This document shows, one piece after another, positions 11,215-22,512 of a stretch of DNA of 64,000 nt. The first letter of the stretch is position 1. Each line of letters starts with the position of its first letter. The stretch is from NCBI RefSeq assembly GCF_017654505.1, contig NC_054538.1, positions 23,105,783 to 23,169,782 of the forward strand. The letters run 5' to 3'. The stretch is from Polyodon spathula (lineage: Eukaryota; Chordata; Actinopteri; Acipenseriformes; Polyodontidae). The notes beneath the pieces were generated by a model, which saw only the letters and a program-made list of their open reading frames with translations, was not told the DNA's origin and ran no database searches. The position numbers and the translations under genes were made by a program.

Positions 11215-12005
11215 CTGGTAAAAAATTCAATCAGCTTTATTCAACTTTGAACACAAATACAATTCACAAACCTTGAGCTGCCAATTATCAAGATTTTCTA
11301 TTTAATTATATGGCAAAGGACAAACAATAAAGAAAACAAAATAAATAAACATTATTTCGCCCCAGAATACAAATTCAAGACCAAAAAGACAACATACAAT
11401 GCTCCCTAGAGTAACAATAACTGCTACTCTAAAAGATAAACTGAACTTATTGTAACTCTTACTTTGCAAGTGACAACAACTGCAGTTAGTCAATGTAGCG
11501 TAACTGTCTGTTCATTGCTCTTAAGTTCATTGCACTTCAACTCAGGAAACTAGGGTGACTTCTGATTCAACAATGCCCTAAGACTATATCTTTACTCCCG
11601 GAACCAGGTTTGTTTCAAAGCACCCTTGAGACAGTGTAAAATGACTGAATAAGTTTTGAATCCAAGGTATGTTTAAAAGCTAAAAGTGCACTGTAAAAGC
11701 ACCATAAATAAATCTCCATGTGACCTAATTACATAAAGATCCTAGGTACAGTATGCAGATGATCTAAAACAGACGTGCTTTTAGATCATTCAATAAAATG
11801 TTTTTCTTCCTGTATATCCTCCCCTGTCCCCATACTGGATTTGGATTTTCATTTAAACACTGATAGTTTTTTTTTTTTTTTTTGGAACAAGGACATGGTC
11901 AGGTCCCAGCATCAAAACAATTGTGCATGGTTTATATTAAATCACCAACTACAATATAAATGGGCACAAGTACTGCAGAGGATATATTAACTGTGGTTTA
12001 TTTTC

Positions 12006-12009
<4 letters not shown>
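11215..12009. other. No gene recognised
   Basis: AT-rich DNA with a T-run at about 11865-11883. No coding segment or named repeat seen. Confidence 0.6.
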
Positions 12010-12044
<35 letters not shown>

Positions 12045-12054
12045 CTAATATATA

Positions 12055-12098
<44 letters not shown>
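12010..12098. repeat. (TG)n-(TA)n compound microsatellite
   Basis: About 15 TG units, then TATCTAATATATAATATA-type sequence and about 19 TA units. Confidence 0.95.
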
Positions 12099-12100
<2 letters not shown>

Positions 12101-12165
12101 GGTTTCTGTGATGTCATAAATTACGAGATCAAAGGTCAAGTAATTTATAAACTGTCACAGAAACC
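12101..12165. repeat. Short palindromic repeat
   Basis: Arms GGTTTCTGTGATGTCATAAATTAC (12101-12124) and its near inverse complement (12140-12165) surround a 15-bp loop, adjoining the TA array. It could be a minimal MITE or the inward end of one; no target duplication beyond TA can be read because of the array. Confidence 0.6.
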
Positions 12166-12664
12166 TGAGATGGAATTATTTTCCTGTAACTCACTGAAGA
12201 GGCCCATCTATTTTTTGTTATTTTTAAATAATAGTGGATACGTGATGCTAATATTAAAGAAGTCGTGATTCAGAAGTAGTTTTTTTTTTTTTTTTTTTTA
12301 AACGTAGTGTTTCGGTACTGTACATATGTTCTGTGTTGTTATCCATTCCTCCAGTTTCTCTGATATGAATGTACCAGCTTTACATCTTTTTTTTTGTTTC
12401 AACATATTCTCATTTTGTTGACCATTAATTAACATTTCTGTACTGTGGGTGCTGTCAAGTGATTGAAAAAGAGACATTTTGTGTTTGAACTGAAAGTGAT
12501 GGTCTCGAGGAGTCGAATGGGTCAAAGTTCAAGGATTTTTTTTTTTTTTTTTAGAGGAATTATCACTTTTTGACGTCACTACTGTGGTGTTATGCTTTTT
12601 TTAGAATGGCTTAGGATGCAAATATAGCCCAGTAGGTAAATAAAGTATAGCCTTCATAAATTAT
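12166..12664. other. No gene recognised
   Basis: T-runs near 12280, 12386 and 12538. No convincing coding frame. Confidence 0.55.
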
Positions 12665-12742
12665 TTTATATATATAATATATATTATATATATATATATA
12701 TAATATTATATATATATATATATATATTAATATATATATATA
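12665..12742. repeat. TA-rich imperfect microsatellite
   Basis: TA units interrupted by AAT and TTA. Confidence 0.9.
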
Positions 12743-12765
12743 AATCATGGCTGTACTACCGACAG

Positions 12766-12893
12766 CTTCCAGCTGTAGCAGGCTCAATTACACAGTAGAT
12801 GCCCATTTGAACATCTGACCAGCAACTGAATTAAATTTAAAATCAATCTGAACAAGTGTTGGCTTTTTCTTTTTTGACTGGCTGTATTATTCA
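12766..12893. repeat. Dispersed repeat, copy 2
   Basis: Matches 4107-4220 in the same orientation through several conserved blocks, notably ACAGTAGATGCC and TTTAAAATCAATCTG, ending in GGCTGTATT. Unclassified. Confidence 0.6.
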
Positions 12894-15109
12894 GTGTAGT
12901 TCACATTTATTGGACAGTAAATACTAAACAAAGACACAATTGGTCCAAATTAATTGTGTTATCCACCAGAGCCAGCCAATCAATTATTTGCATCGACAAA
13001 AGCAACCAATCCTGTATATTTAATCCAATCCTATATATTTTATTCTGTTTGGCCATTGTGTGTTAGATTTTTACAAAATTTTACATGGCTTGCAAGAACA
13101 TGGTGAATATACATTGAAAATAAATCTTCTGGTCTAGGACACTGTGTTACATCTGGTCTAGGCTGGTTGTTTGAAATTATTCTTTTGTAAAAGCAAAAAC
13201 TGAGTGCAAACGTCAGCTTCCTGCAGGAGGAACTGACAGTTAAATTAAACAATTAATTAAAAATGAGAACTGTTCCTTATCAATACCAGCTTGTACCAAC
13301 CAGTTCAGACATCTCTAGGATGCATATGTATCTACGAATTTGACATTAAGGCGTTATTCTAATTGCTTTTAAACCAGGTTTTGAGGTTTTGTTGACAGAT
13401 CTACAAAGCTGCCCATAAGTGCAGTATTGATATCTTCTGGTTTCCATTAATCATTACTCTTTCGTCTTTCTTTGTATATACAGAGTGCGAGACTTGGTTT
13501 TATCCATAATAATAATGCACCCACATAAATTTAAATACGTTGTGAAATTCAACTTGCATGTATTTGAGGTTCTAGAACCTGACATAAATACTGAATTCTG
13601 TATCTTTTTTCAGTTTTTACCACCAGGTAAATAATTTGCTTCTGTGCCTTCAAGTCTTTTTTTTTTTTTAATGGGGCCATCTAGTACATGTAATCAAACA
13701 GTAGTTGCAGAACATGGCAAAAAAAATAAATAAATAAATAAATAAAACATACAAATTATGATAATCTGCAAACTAACCTCAGTTTCTATATTTTACTCAT
13801 GTTCAGACCAGTTCTAAAGAGGTGCACTAAAAAGTGCTGCCACTATACAACACGTGCAACAATGTAATGTTTGGATAATTCAGTTTTTACAAAGTGGTGA
13901 CTAGGGATACAACGGTTAATGATTTTTCCAAACCCAAACCGACCAATGCCGACAAAAGATAAAAAGGACCTGGAATTTTTTTTTACAATGGGGATATTAA
14001 GAAAATAAAATGAGTTTATTGTTGATTAATACATTATTTAATTATATCTACATTGTGTCTAATTGTATAAAACATTGGTATGAGTGATGCAATCACACAG
14101 TATTGAGCTTATCTGTCAACATGTTGCAGACATACATGTTTAAGGTTACATGTTGGGACAGCTATGAAATAGTAATATAAGCGTTACAGTTTTGATTGTG
14201 ATGAGTGTGTTTTTTTATTTAGAATACAAAATATGTTCATGTTATATTTTTGGATAGCTGCTCTCCAGAACACACAACATGTTTTAGTCATTTAGCTTTT
14301 TATTCTCTCTTTTTCATCTCTGGCATTTGCTTTGATGTAGCTATACTGTGAACTGAAACTGAATGCATTCTAGGTTCAGTCAATCTCTGCAGTATTTTCT
14401 AAATAAACAAGAAATACTGAAGTCAGGTGACATTTGGAACAGTGAAAACTGTTGTTTCCAAAGCACCATTGATCCTATTTTAAATGGGTATATCATAACA
14501 GTCAATGGACCAAATAATGAAAATTGTTTATGAATTTCATTAAAATGAAGTGCTACCAACTGGTAATTACTTCTGCTTAAATACTACATTACTGTGACAC
14601 ACAGGGCTTGGTTTTATTTCCTTTTTCTGATTCTTAAGATTTGACAAAATTTGTCCCCTAATAAAATAAAAGACTATAGGGTCGATATGAAATGGCTCAC
14701 ACATCAACTCTGGTCTTGGTCACTAAAATCCTGATTGACTAAATCCCAGTGGGTAGGAGAGGGGGAAAACAGAGTATCAGCAACCTATATCAGTGGTAAG
14801 GAACAAAAAGCTTAAATCGTAAAGCTAATTGAAATGCTTCAAAAATACTGCATTTGCATTTCCAAAGCACTGTATAGCTTCCATCAGAAAGTGATGTTAT
14901 TTATTTTTTCAAAATTATTATGGTGTGCCACATATGTATATTCCAGTTATCACTCCTGAAGGTTTATCTCTACCATAGATGGTTTCTGAACTCCCATTTT
15001 AAGGAAAATTAATTGCCTATATAACCTAGACCAGGAAGTCATTTTAGTTAGGTACTCTTCTTTTTTTTATTTCTCTTTGAAAAATCACTAGCATCTGTTT
15101 ATTGTACAG
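12894..15109. other. Intergenic DNA, no gene recognised
   Basis: AT-rich, with an (AAAT)n run at about 13722-13745 and T-runs near 13658 and 15060. No coding segment seen. Confidence 0.6.
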
Positions 15110-15157
15110 TACTTAGTGTGGCTACGTGGCGATATTGTGACCTATGTACTAAAAGTT

Positions 15158-15190
15158 TTGCGTGCGCAACTATCAAGTTGCGCGTGCACA
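15158..15190. repeat. GC-rich hairpin
   Basis: TTGCGTGCGCAAC and GTTGCGCGTGCA form a near-perfect stem around a TATCAA loop, in otherwise AT-rich DNA just upstream of the CR1 insertion. Confidence 0.6.
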
Positions 15191-15325
15191 AAATTGCAAC
15201 ATATGTGCGAAAGGGAAATACCCAGTGCACCTCAAAAAATGCGCATTTGCAAAATCGTAAGGGTAACTTTATGCCGCTGCAGCAAAATTCTCCAGGGAAT
15301 ATGCAGATAGTTCATTAGCATCTCA

Positions 15326-16639
15326 TTGACCTATGAAATGCTCCTAATTACATATGCAGACCAGATACACCTGTGCATAATGATATGCACTAACATGAGC
15401 AAAGAAAGGAAGGGGGGAGAAATCAACAAAAAAACAGAAGGGAGACCGCATCAAAACAAGAACAACAACTCAGGTAAGACAACCATTAAATGTATTTATC
15501 TAAATGCTAGAAGTATCAGAAACAAAATTCTAGAACTTGAAGCTACTGCACTAACAGGTAACTACGATGTGATAGGTGTTACAGAAACGAGGTTATCTGA
15601 GAGTGATGGGGACGAATATAATATTTGTGGGTATACACTGTATAGGAAAGACAGGCAGGACAGACGAGGAGGAGGGGTAGCGCTATACATAAGAAACAGT
15701 CTTGAAGCCCAGGTGTTAAACCTGGACAAAGAAAATAAAACCGAATCAATATGGGTCAGAATAACAGACAAAAATTCAAAAGGTATAATAATAGGAGCAT
15801 GCTATAGACCGCCAGATTCAGACGGTGAGCACAATAATCTGTTATACAATGACATTAGAAATGTGTGTAGCAAAGGAGAAGCCATACTAATGGGGGATTT
15901 CAACTTCCCCCAAATAAAATGGGAAAACCCGGTGGGTAGCGCGAAGGATGAAATAGAAATGGTGGAAATGACAAATGACTGCTTCCTAACACAATTTGTG
16001 AAGGCACCCACTAGAGGGGAGGCATGCCTTGATTTAGTCTTTTCAAATAACGAAGATAGAATAACTAAAACAGAGGTCAGAGAACCACTGGCAAACTCAG
16101 ACCACAACATGGTCTCATTTGAAGTGTTTTTTAAATCCTCAAAAGTAAAGACTAAAGCTAAGGTTTACAATTTTAGAAAAGCAAACTATGAAGGTATGAA
16201 ACAGAGACTAACAGAAGTAGATTGGAGTAAAATAGAGAAAACACCCACAGAAGAAGGATGGTTGTTCTTCAAAAATGTAGTACTAGAGGCGCAAAACAAT
16301 TATATCCCTAAAGTAGACAAATCTAAATGTAAAACTAAATTGCCAAAATGGTTTAATAGATCAATTAAAAAAAATATTCAGCGAAAAAAGGCACTTTACA
16401 GAGCATTAAAAAAGGACCAAAAAGAAAGTACACAGAAAGAGTACACAGAACTGCAAATGCAAGTCAAAAAGGAAGTTAGAAAGGCCAAGAGAGAAATAGA
16501 AATGAACATTGCTAAGGGAGCTAAAACCAATTCCAAAATGTTTTTCCAATATTACAACAGCAAGAGAACATTCAAAGAGGAGATTAAATGTTTAAGAGAT
16601 ACAAATGGCAAAATCGTAGAGGAAGAAAAAAAAAAATAG
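15326..16639 (+). CDS. CR1 ORF2 endonuclease part (frame-broken)
   Basis: Encodes the endonuclease that nicks target DNA to prime reverse transcription. Visible boxes: first strand KCIYLNARSIRNK (about residues 55-67), VTETRLS with the catalytic Glu at about 87, GACYRPP (158-163), MGDFNFP with catalytic Asp about 191 and Asn 193, and NSDHNMV with the terminal Asp-His at about 259-260. Residues 270-430 form the basic linker (KLPKWFNRSIKKNIQRKKAL). The first ATG is merely the first in frame; true element coding probably starts some 20-40 codons later. The frame ends at 16639 just after an 11-A run, although homology continues in the next frame. All endonuclease residues look intact. Confidence 0.85.
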   Translation: MTYEMLLITYADQIHLCIMICTNMSKERKGGEINKKTEGRPHQNKNNNSGKTTIKCIYLNARSIRNKILELEATALTGNYDVIGVTETRLSESDGDEYNICGYTLYRKDRQDRRGGGVALYIRNSLEAQVLNLDKENKTESIWVRITDKNSKGIIIGACYRPPDSDGEHNNLLYNDIRNVCSKGEAILMGDFNFPQIKWENPVGSAKDEIEMVEMTNDCFLTQFVKAPTRGEACLDLVFSNNEDRITKTEVREPLANSDHNMVSFEVFFKSSKVKTKAKVYNFRKANYEGMKQRLTEVDWSKIEKTPTEEGWLFFKNVVLEAQNNYIPKVDKSKCKTKLPKWFNRSIKKNIQRKKALYRALKKDQKESTQKEYTELQMQVKKEVRKAKREIEMNIAKGAKTNSKMFFQYYNSKRTFKEEIKCLRDTNGKIVEEEKKK

Positions 16640-18249
16640 CAAATATATTAAATGATTACTTTTCACAAGTTTTTACAAAGGAAGATACTGACAACATGCC
16701 CCACATGTCATCCAGTTCCTATCCAGTTTTAAATAACTTTAGCATAACTGAGGCAGAAGTGTTAAAGGGACTAGGAGCTCTTAAAATAAACAAATCCCCT
16801 GGGCCGGATGAGATCCTCCCAGTAGTACTCAAAGAAATGAAAGAAGTAATTTACAAACCGCTAACCAAGATCATGCAGCAGTCTCTTGACACAGGGGTGG
16901 TACCGACAGACTGGAAAATTGCAAACGTAATACCGATCCACAAAAAGGGAAACAAAACTGAACCAGGTAACTACAGACCAGTAAGCCTGACTTCTATTAT
17001 ATGCAAACTTATGGAAACTATAATAAGAGCCAAAATGGAAAATTACCTATATGGTAACAGGGTCCTGGGAGACAGTCAACATGGTTTTAGGAAAGGGAGA
17101 TCGTGCCTAACTAACTTGCTTGATTTTTTTGAGGATGCAACATCGATAATGGATAATTGCAAAGCATATGACATGGTTTATTTAGATTTCCAGAAAGCTT
17201 TTGACAAAGTCCCGCACAAAAGATTAATTCTCAAACTGAACGCAGTTGGGATTCAAGGAAACACATGTACATGGATTAGGGAGTGGTTAACATGTAGAAA
17301 ACAGAAAGTACTGATTAGAGGAAAAACCTCAGAATGGAGTGTGGTAACCAGCGGTGTACCACAGGGATCAGTATTAGGTCCTCTGCTATTCCTAATCTAC
17401 ATTAATGATTTAGATTCTGGTATAGTAAGCAAACTTGTTAAATTTGCAGACGACACAAAAGTAGGAGGAGTGGCAAACACTGTTGCAGCAGCAAAGGTCA
17501 TTCAAAATGATCTAGACAAGATTCAGAACTGGGCAGACACATGGCAAATGACATTTAATAGAGAAAAGTGTAAGGTACTGCACGCAGGAAATAAAAATGT
17601 ACATTATAAATATCATATGGGAGATATTGAAATTGGAGAAGGAATCTATGAAAAAGACCTAGGAGTTTTTGTTGACTCAGAAATGTCTTCATCTAGGCAA
17701 TGTGGGGAAGCTATAAAAAAGGCTAACAAGATACTCGGATACATTGTGAAAAGTGTTGAATTTAAATCAAGGGAAGTAATGTTAAAACTGTACAATGCAC
17801 TTGTAAGACCTCATCTTGAATATTGTGTGCAGTTCTGGTCACCTCGCTATAAAAAAGATATTGCTGCTCTAGAAAGAGTGCAAAGAAGAGCGACCAGAAT
17901 TATTCCGGGCTTAAAAGGCATGTCATATGCAGACAGGCTAAAAGAATTGAATCTGTTCAGTCTTGAACAAAGAAGACTACGTGGCGACCTAATTCAAGCA
18001 TTCAAAATTCTAAAAGGTATTGACAGTGTCGACCCAAGGGACTTTTTCAGCCTGAAAAAAGAAACAAGGACCAGGGGTCACAAATGGAGTTTAGAAAAAG
18101 GGGCATTCAGAACAGAAAATAGGAGACACTTTTTTACACAGAGAATTGTGAGGGTCTGGAATCAACTCCCCAGTAATGTTGTTGAAGCTGACACCCTGGG
18201 ATCCTTCAAGAAGCTGCTTGATGAGATTTTGGGATCAATAAGCTACTAA
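16588..18249 (+). CDS. CR1 ORF2 reverse transcriptase part (frame-broken)
   Basis: Continues ORF2 one frame lower; true homology begins at KIANILNDYFSQVF just after the A-run (16626-16636). Reverse transcriptase boxes in order: INKSPGPDEI, NYRPVSLTSI, QHGFRKGRSC, VYLDFQKAFDKV with the first catalytic Asp (about residue 200), SGVPQGSVLGPLLFLIYIND, and FADDTK with the catalytic Asp pair (about 288-289). The C-terminal region contains RPHLEYCVQFWSP and LERVQRRATR, hallmarks of the CR1/L2 group, and ends normally at a TAA at 18247-18249. No other stop interrupts it, so this is a young copy. The enzyme would copy CR1 RNA at the nicked target. Confidence 0.9.
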   Translation: MFKRYKWQNRRGRKKKIANILNDYFSQVFTKEDTDNMPHMSSSSYPVLNNFSITEAEVLKGLGALKINKSPGPDEILPVVLKEMKEVIYKPLTKIMQQSLDTGVVPTDWKIANVIPIHKKGNKTEPGNYRPVSLTSIICKLMETIIRAKMENYLYGNRVLGDSQHGFRKGRSCLTNLLDFFEDATSIMDNCKAYDMVYLDFQKAFDKVPHKRLILKLNAVGIQGNTCTWIREWLTCRKQKVLIRGKTSEWSVVTSGVPQGSVLGPLLFLIYINDLDSGIVSKLVKFADDTKVGGVANTVAAAKVIQNDLDKIQNWADTWQMTFNREKCKVLHAGNKNVHYKYHMGDIEIGEGIYEKDLGVFVDSEMSSSRQCGEAIKKANKILGYIVKSVEFKSREVMLKLYNALVRPHLEYCVQFWSPRYKKDIAALERVQRRATRIIPGLKGMSYADRLKELNLFSLEQRRLRGDLIQAFKILKGIDSVDPRDFFSLKKETRTRGHKWSLEKGAFRTENRRHFFTQRIVRVWNQLPSNVVEADTLGSFKKLLDEILGSISY

Positions 18250-18320
18250 CAACCAAACGAGCAAGATGGGCCGAATGGCCTCCTCTCGTTTGTAAACTTT
18301 CTTATGTTCTTATGTTCTTA

Positions 18321-20122
18321 ACCAGTCGCTCCGTTACTTGCACATGCTTAATTTTGCGTCACTTTGGACTTGGCGTAAATGATAGACAGGGCTATAAAAA
18401 GGTGTGCTTGTGTGTGTGTGTAAGGTATTTCGGTCATGGGCAAACATGCCGTATGTCATGACCTTTAATGAGATCTCTTGTTTATACCAAGAACGCATCC
18501 ATCAATAATATACTGTTTATACATATTTAACTTTATTTTAAACACATGCCTTTGGGGAAAACAAATGTGACATCACTGACTCAGTGCCTGCATTTGTGTG
18601 GTTTAATTTGCTTATGAAGGGCTATATTAAAAATAAATTGTATATTTTCTTGTAATGTGGTCAGTGTTTTGGCTGACATTCGTTGCTCTCGCCAATTACA
18701 AATGTTTCTTGACAGTGACAAAGAAAATATCAGCCTAGTAGTCACTGCCGACTGCTTCTGTTTTGTATTTGTATTTGTTTCATTTTTCAATAATTGTTTA
18801 ATAGGATGTTAGTAGTTAAACCACAAACACACAATATGATAGAGAAGCAGATAAAGGAGAAGATCATACTTCTATAATCTCTGGAACTATACAAAAAAGT
18901 GCTAGTATTACTCGCGTTCCATAGAGCTCAGTGGTTCTTGCTAATTCTGCATTTTTGTCATTTGCTAATCTTAAAAAGAGTGCATTTCCAGACAAAATGG
19001 ATCTATTTCCAAAAACAAGTCTGTAGTGGCTACATCTTCCTTTACAGGGAGAGGAAAGTGAATGGTTTTGTTTAAGGAATGTACAGCTAGAATTTTTTTT
19101 GCATGTTTTATCCTTGTCTGATATTCATGATGTACAGTAATTGAGATGGTTTAACAATGTTAATGAAAATGTATGTAAATTCAACAGGGGTGTTTAAAAT
19201 ATTAAAGGTGCCCCTATCAAAAATAGTTGTTTTAAATGATCAGCAGTATGCATAGAATGCATTTGCGTTGCAGTGTGTCGAAATAAAAAAAAAAAAAGAT
19301 TTTGTTGAAGTGAAGTTTCTGTCGCCATGAGAATGATCTGTTGACTGTCATGATCCCTTTGGCTGTGTGAAAGGGTTATGACGGTATTACACTGGCATAA
19401 ATTGCGCAATTGGTGGGTATTTAAAAAAAATTTGAATGGGTATTTAAAAAAAAAAAAAAAATTAAGGTCTCCGAAACAGCTCAGTAGAGGCATTTGTATG
19501 TGAAAGCGGTATTGGACACGGTGCCAGGATTTCAAGCAACAGCCACACAATTCCTCCTTCAGTCAAATCCAGGCCCCATTGAAGGGAAGCTGGATATCAG
19601 TCATATCTATTGTAAACACTCATCTTTCCTCACCTGGTTAGTAAATGAGAAAGACATGTTGTTATTTTGAGCTTGATTCTCAAAACATGAAAAATTATAG
19701 TCTGGGAATACAAACATTTTGCGCAGGCCTTTGAAGTAAAGGGCATTCATTTTGTGCCAGCTGATACAAATATTGCCTTTCAATGCACTTGCCTTTCATT
19801 GTTCAGTGTCTAAACATTTGAATAGAGATGTTATATTTTATCAGTAGGACACCGCTTTTGCTATAGTGTATTGTGTTATTCCTGTTTCTTATTCCAACCC
19901 ACACATTTCATTTTTACTTTGGCTCAAATGCTTATTATGTTCTGTGACTATTCTACTTATACTTATACTCTCTAGTTTTATTTCTTGCACAGATTGTGTC
20001 GTTCATATTGTTGTGTCACAAATGACCAAAGTTTTAATTGTTTTATTCATTGGTGGTTTTATTTGTACACTGTTTTAGTTGCACTATTTATTGTATTTTT
20101 ATACTGTGTGTTATTTTTATTA
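18321..20122. other. Intergenic DNA, no gene recognised
   Basis: Includes a short (TG)n at about 18408-18421, A-runs near 19288 and 19448, and a TATA-like GCTATAAAAAGG at about 18391. The 118-codon minus-strand frame at 19194-19550 has no recognisable domain. Confidence 0.55.
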
Positions 20123-20123
20123 T

Positions 20124-20206
20124 ACCCAAAGGGAGACCCCAATAAGGGGTTACATTTACATGTTTTGTGTACCCAAAGGGAGACCCCAATATGGAGTTTT
20201 ATTTAT
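20124..20206. repeat. Two-copy direct repeat, 47-bp period
   Basis: ACCCAAAGGGAGACCCCAATA occurs at 20124 and again at 20171 with related sequence between. Confidence 0.85.
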
Positions 20207-21547
20207 GTGTTTTTATCCTTTTAATTATTTTATCACAGGCATGGTTACAAGCGATTGGAACCTCAATTGTAGTCAGGTACAAGCCATCATCGCCACTTGA
20301 TTAGATCCCCTGTATAACTGGAACCAAAAGAAAAAGAGAGAGAGAACAGGGGGGACACACTGGAATCGGACCAGGGCCATTTTGGATAAAGAAGGGAAGC
20401 AGCACTGTAGCCTAAGCAACAAATACATTGAAGAGAAGCAGAAGGAAGCAAAATGGCATAACTAAATGCAGTTTCACGACTCCAGTATAACAGGTATACT
20501 GTCGGACTGGAAGATATCTTTATTGTATTACAGGATTGGTATGGGGTCTGGATGGAAAGAATTGGCAAGGAGCCAGTTGGACTTTCATGGATAAAGTAAA
20601 TTGCCTGTATTATAGTGAAGACCACTTTAGATAAGATTGCCTTGTGTCCTTTCAGGAACGAGAATCTTTGCGGCCATTGAAGGTCAGGTGACACAATAAT
20701 GGTATTGTGGACATAATTAATCTACCTTCTAAACAGTGTGGAACATTTTGGAATCTTCCGGTAGGACTGAATTTTACTTTTTACTTACCTGAATATTACC
20801 GTGTGGATGTTCAATTATAGTATCCCTGGGAAAACCATTGTTATTTTAGAGGGTACAAGTGTTCTTGTTATTGACATTTCTTTGTAAAAAAAAAACTGTG
20901 TTCTGTTGATTTTTTTTTTGTTGTTTGCCATAATAAAGAACAACCATTTTACTTACCTGCCTGTGTGATTCCTGTGCAGTCCTTGGGTGGCCTGGTGGTC
21001 AGTCTGAGATCCAAACAACCTGTGGGGTATAGAACAAAAAACATGTACTTACCTGTAAAGACATGCAAACATAACCCCTCACAGTTGCACAGTCCTTTTC
21101 AGTGACCTGTTTCCATATGTTCCTTTGCCTGGCCGATTTGATATGCCAAGTCCGATAACAAATTCACTGAAGTGGCAGCATTTTCTTTTTTTCTTTAAAT
21201 ATGCTTTGCTGTGCCCAGCCACAGCAAGGTTTGACTGTGAAAATGTTTCCAAAGAAAAGTGACATGTTGCATTCATGTTAACGGATGTTTACTCCTAAAC
21301 CAATTCATTTAATTCAGCAATATGAGTCATACAAAGACCCACAAAGCCAAACTTTTCAGAGCCATTTGTTTTTATCCTGTCCCATTACAAGGTTTCAAAT
21401 GAAATGTAGCTTTCTTTTAACAGAATACCTTTCAAATGGAATGGTGGGCATCTTGCAATCACTGTGTTTGCTGAACCCAAAAATTGCACTGTTAATTCAT
21501 ATATAGATTGTTTTGTTGGATTACTTTCAATACAGTAAAAAATCTGC
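20207..21547. other. Unclassified region, possible old retroelement
   Basis: Less AT-rich than its surroundings, with an AATAAAG polyadenylation-like signal near 20934 and three TACTTACCTG words (20782, 20950, 21046), each an exact splice-donor consensus on the minus strand. The 135-codon minus-strand frame (20287-20694) has no recognised domain. It may be an LTR-type remnant or part of an unknown transcript; I cannot decide. Confidence 0.35.
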
Positions 21548-22045
21548 ACCCCTTAAAGAGTAATATAGCTTCGGAATATGTAATGTTATACACTCCAACG
21601 TGTTGCTACTGTTTAAATAATGTACTTATAATTTTTCTTTTCATTACATCCTGACAACCTTTTACACTTAATTTCAAACTCTGTTTCAAAGCTATTTTCA
21701 AAATGGCCGCTCAAGCTCATGGGGGGGGGGGTTGAGATCTGTCCTCTAAATACTGCAGGAAGAGATGAAAAAAACCCAGAACACATGCTCTGGTTTTTAT
21801 TTTCCATACCACAACATGGATTGTTATTACTTTGTTACCTGTTGGGCAATAATCCTTACACTGTCTGGGCATTATAACGGCCATTTTGAAAATAGCTTTG
21901 AAACTTTAAAGGTATACATGTAAAAAGTTTTCCAGATATTAACAATGGAAAAAAAAAAAGATAGGCGCATTTTTTTAAACAAATGTAGCAACACGTGGGG
22001 ACGTGTAATGCTATATTTTACAGAACCATGCTACTTACTCTTTAT
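21548..22045. mobile_element. Fold-back MITE family 1, copy 2
   Basis: About 500 bp with arms of roughly 170 bp. Left arm from AAAGAGTAATATAGC (about 21555), right arm ending GCTACTTACTCTTTATAA (about 22045). It has the same internal CAAAATGG and CCATTTTG motifs as 3218-3600, plus an 11-G run at about 21720-21730. Target duplications could not be fixed. This uninterrupted copy shows that the LTR at 2754-3217 is an insertion. Confidence 0.8.
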
Positions 22046-22120
22046 AAATGTAAACTCTCCCTCAAACGTCTTTTCAAGATGTCTACTTAATGCTCGGGTT
22101 TGAGATCTATGGAAGGCCAT
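22046..22120. repeat. Partial third copy of fold-back MITE interior
   Basis: CTCAAACGTCTTTTCAAGAT … GGGTTTGAGATCTATGG resembles the interior segment of the two copies (3230-3280, 21690-21740) and directly abuts copy 2. Confidence 0.45.
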
Positions 22121-22512
22121 ACGAGTTAAAAACGTGTTATTTGGTACACATTTCAAATATTTAACACACATACTGATTTGGACCAATCAGAATACTTAAA
22201 ATACTACATGTTCTAAATAAATGTAAAATAATTATGCATTTTCTACTTAGGGGCTGGTCATTTGACAGTAGTACCTACATTGGAGTTGGTCAGTGTAATT
22301 ACAACAGTAGCCAATCACCTTTGAGATAACAACTGTTTAATTTCAGACATGAAATGCGCTTACTATATCAAAAATAAGGAAAATTGCAAATCAGAAGAAG
22401 GTCCCTTTTTTGTTCTAAATAACTAGAATGGGTGGTTTGATAGGTAGGCAATGTATTTATTAGGCTACCCCATTAACATTTTTTTTTTTTTTTTAATATT
22501 CCAATTTTTAAT
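22121..22512. other. No gene recognised
   Basis: AT-rich sequence with a T-run near 22480. Confidence 0.6.

Larger units (their letters stand above)
15326..18320 (+). mobile_element. CR1-clade LINE, nearly complete ORF2
   Basis: One element carries an apurinic-like endonuclease, a linker and a CR1-type reverse transcriptase, then a short 3' UTR ending in the tandem unit TTATGTTC (18301-18319). Short 8-bp 3' repeats in place of poly-A are typical of CR1. The 5' boundary is uncertain, probably near 15390-15420 where A-rich coding begins. No ORF1 (gag-like) is present, so the element looks 5'-truncated near the ORF1/ORF2 junction. No target duplication was identified. A second, broken copy lies at 38852-40700 on the minus strand. 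Confidence 0.9.

Noticed and set aside
20287..20694. 135-codon open frame on the minus strand
   Set aside because: No recognisable motif; low-complexity Ser-rich translation. Kept only as part of an unclassified region.
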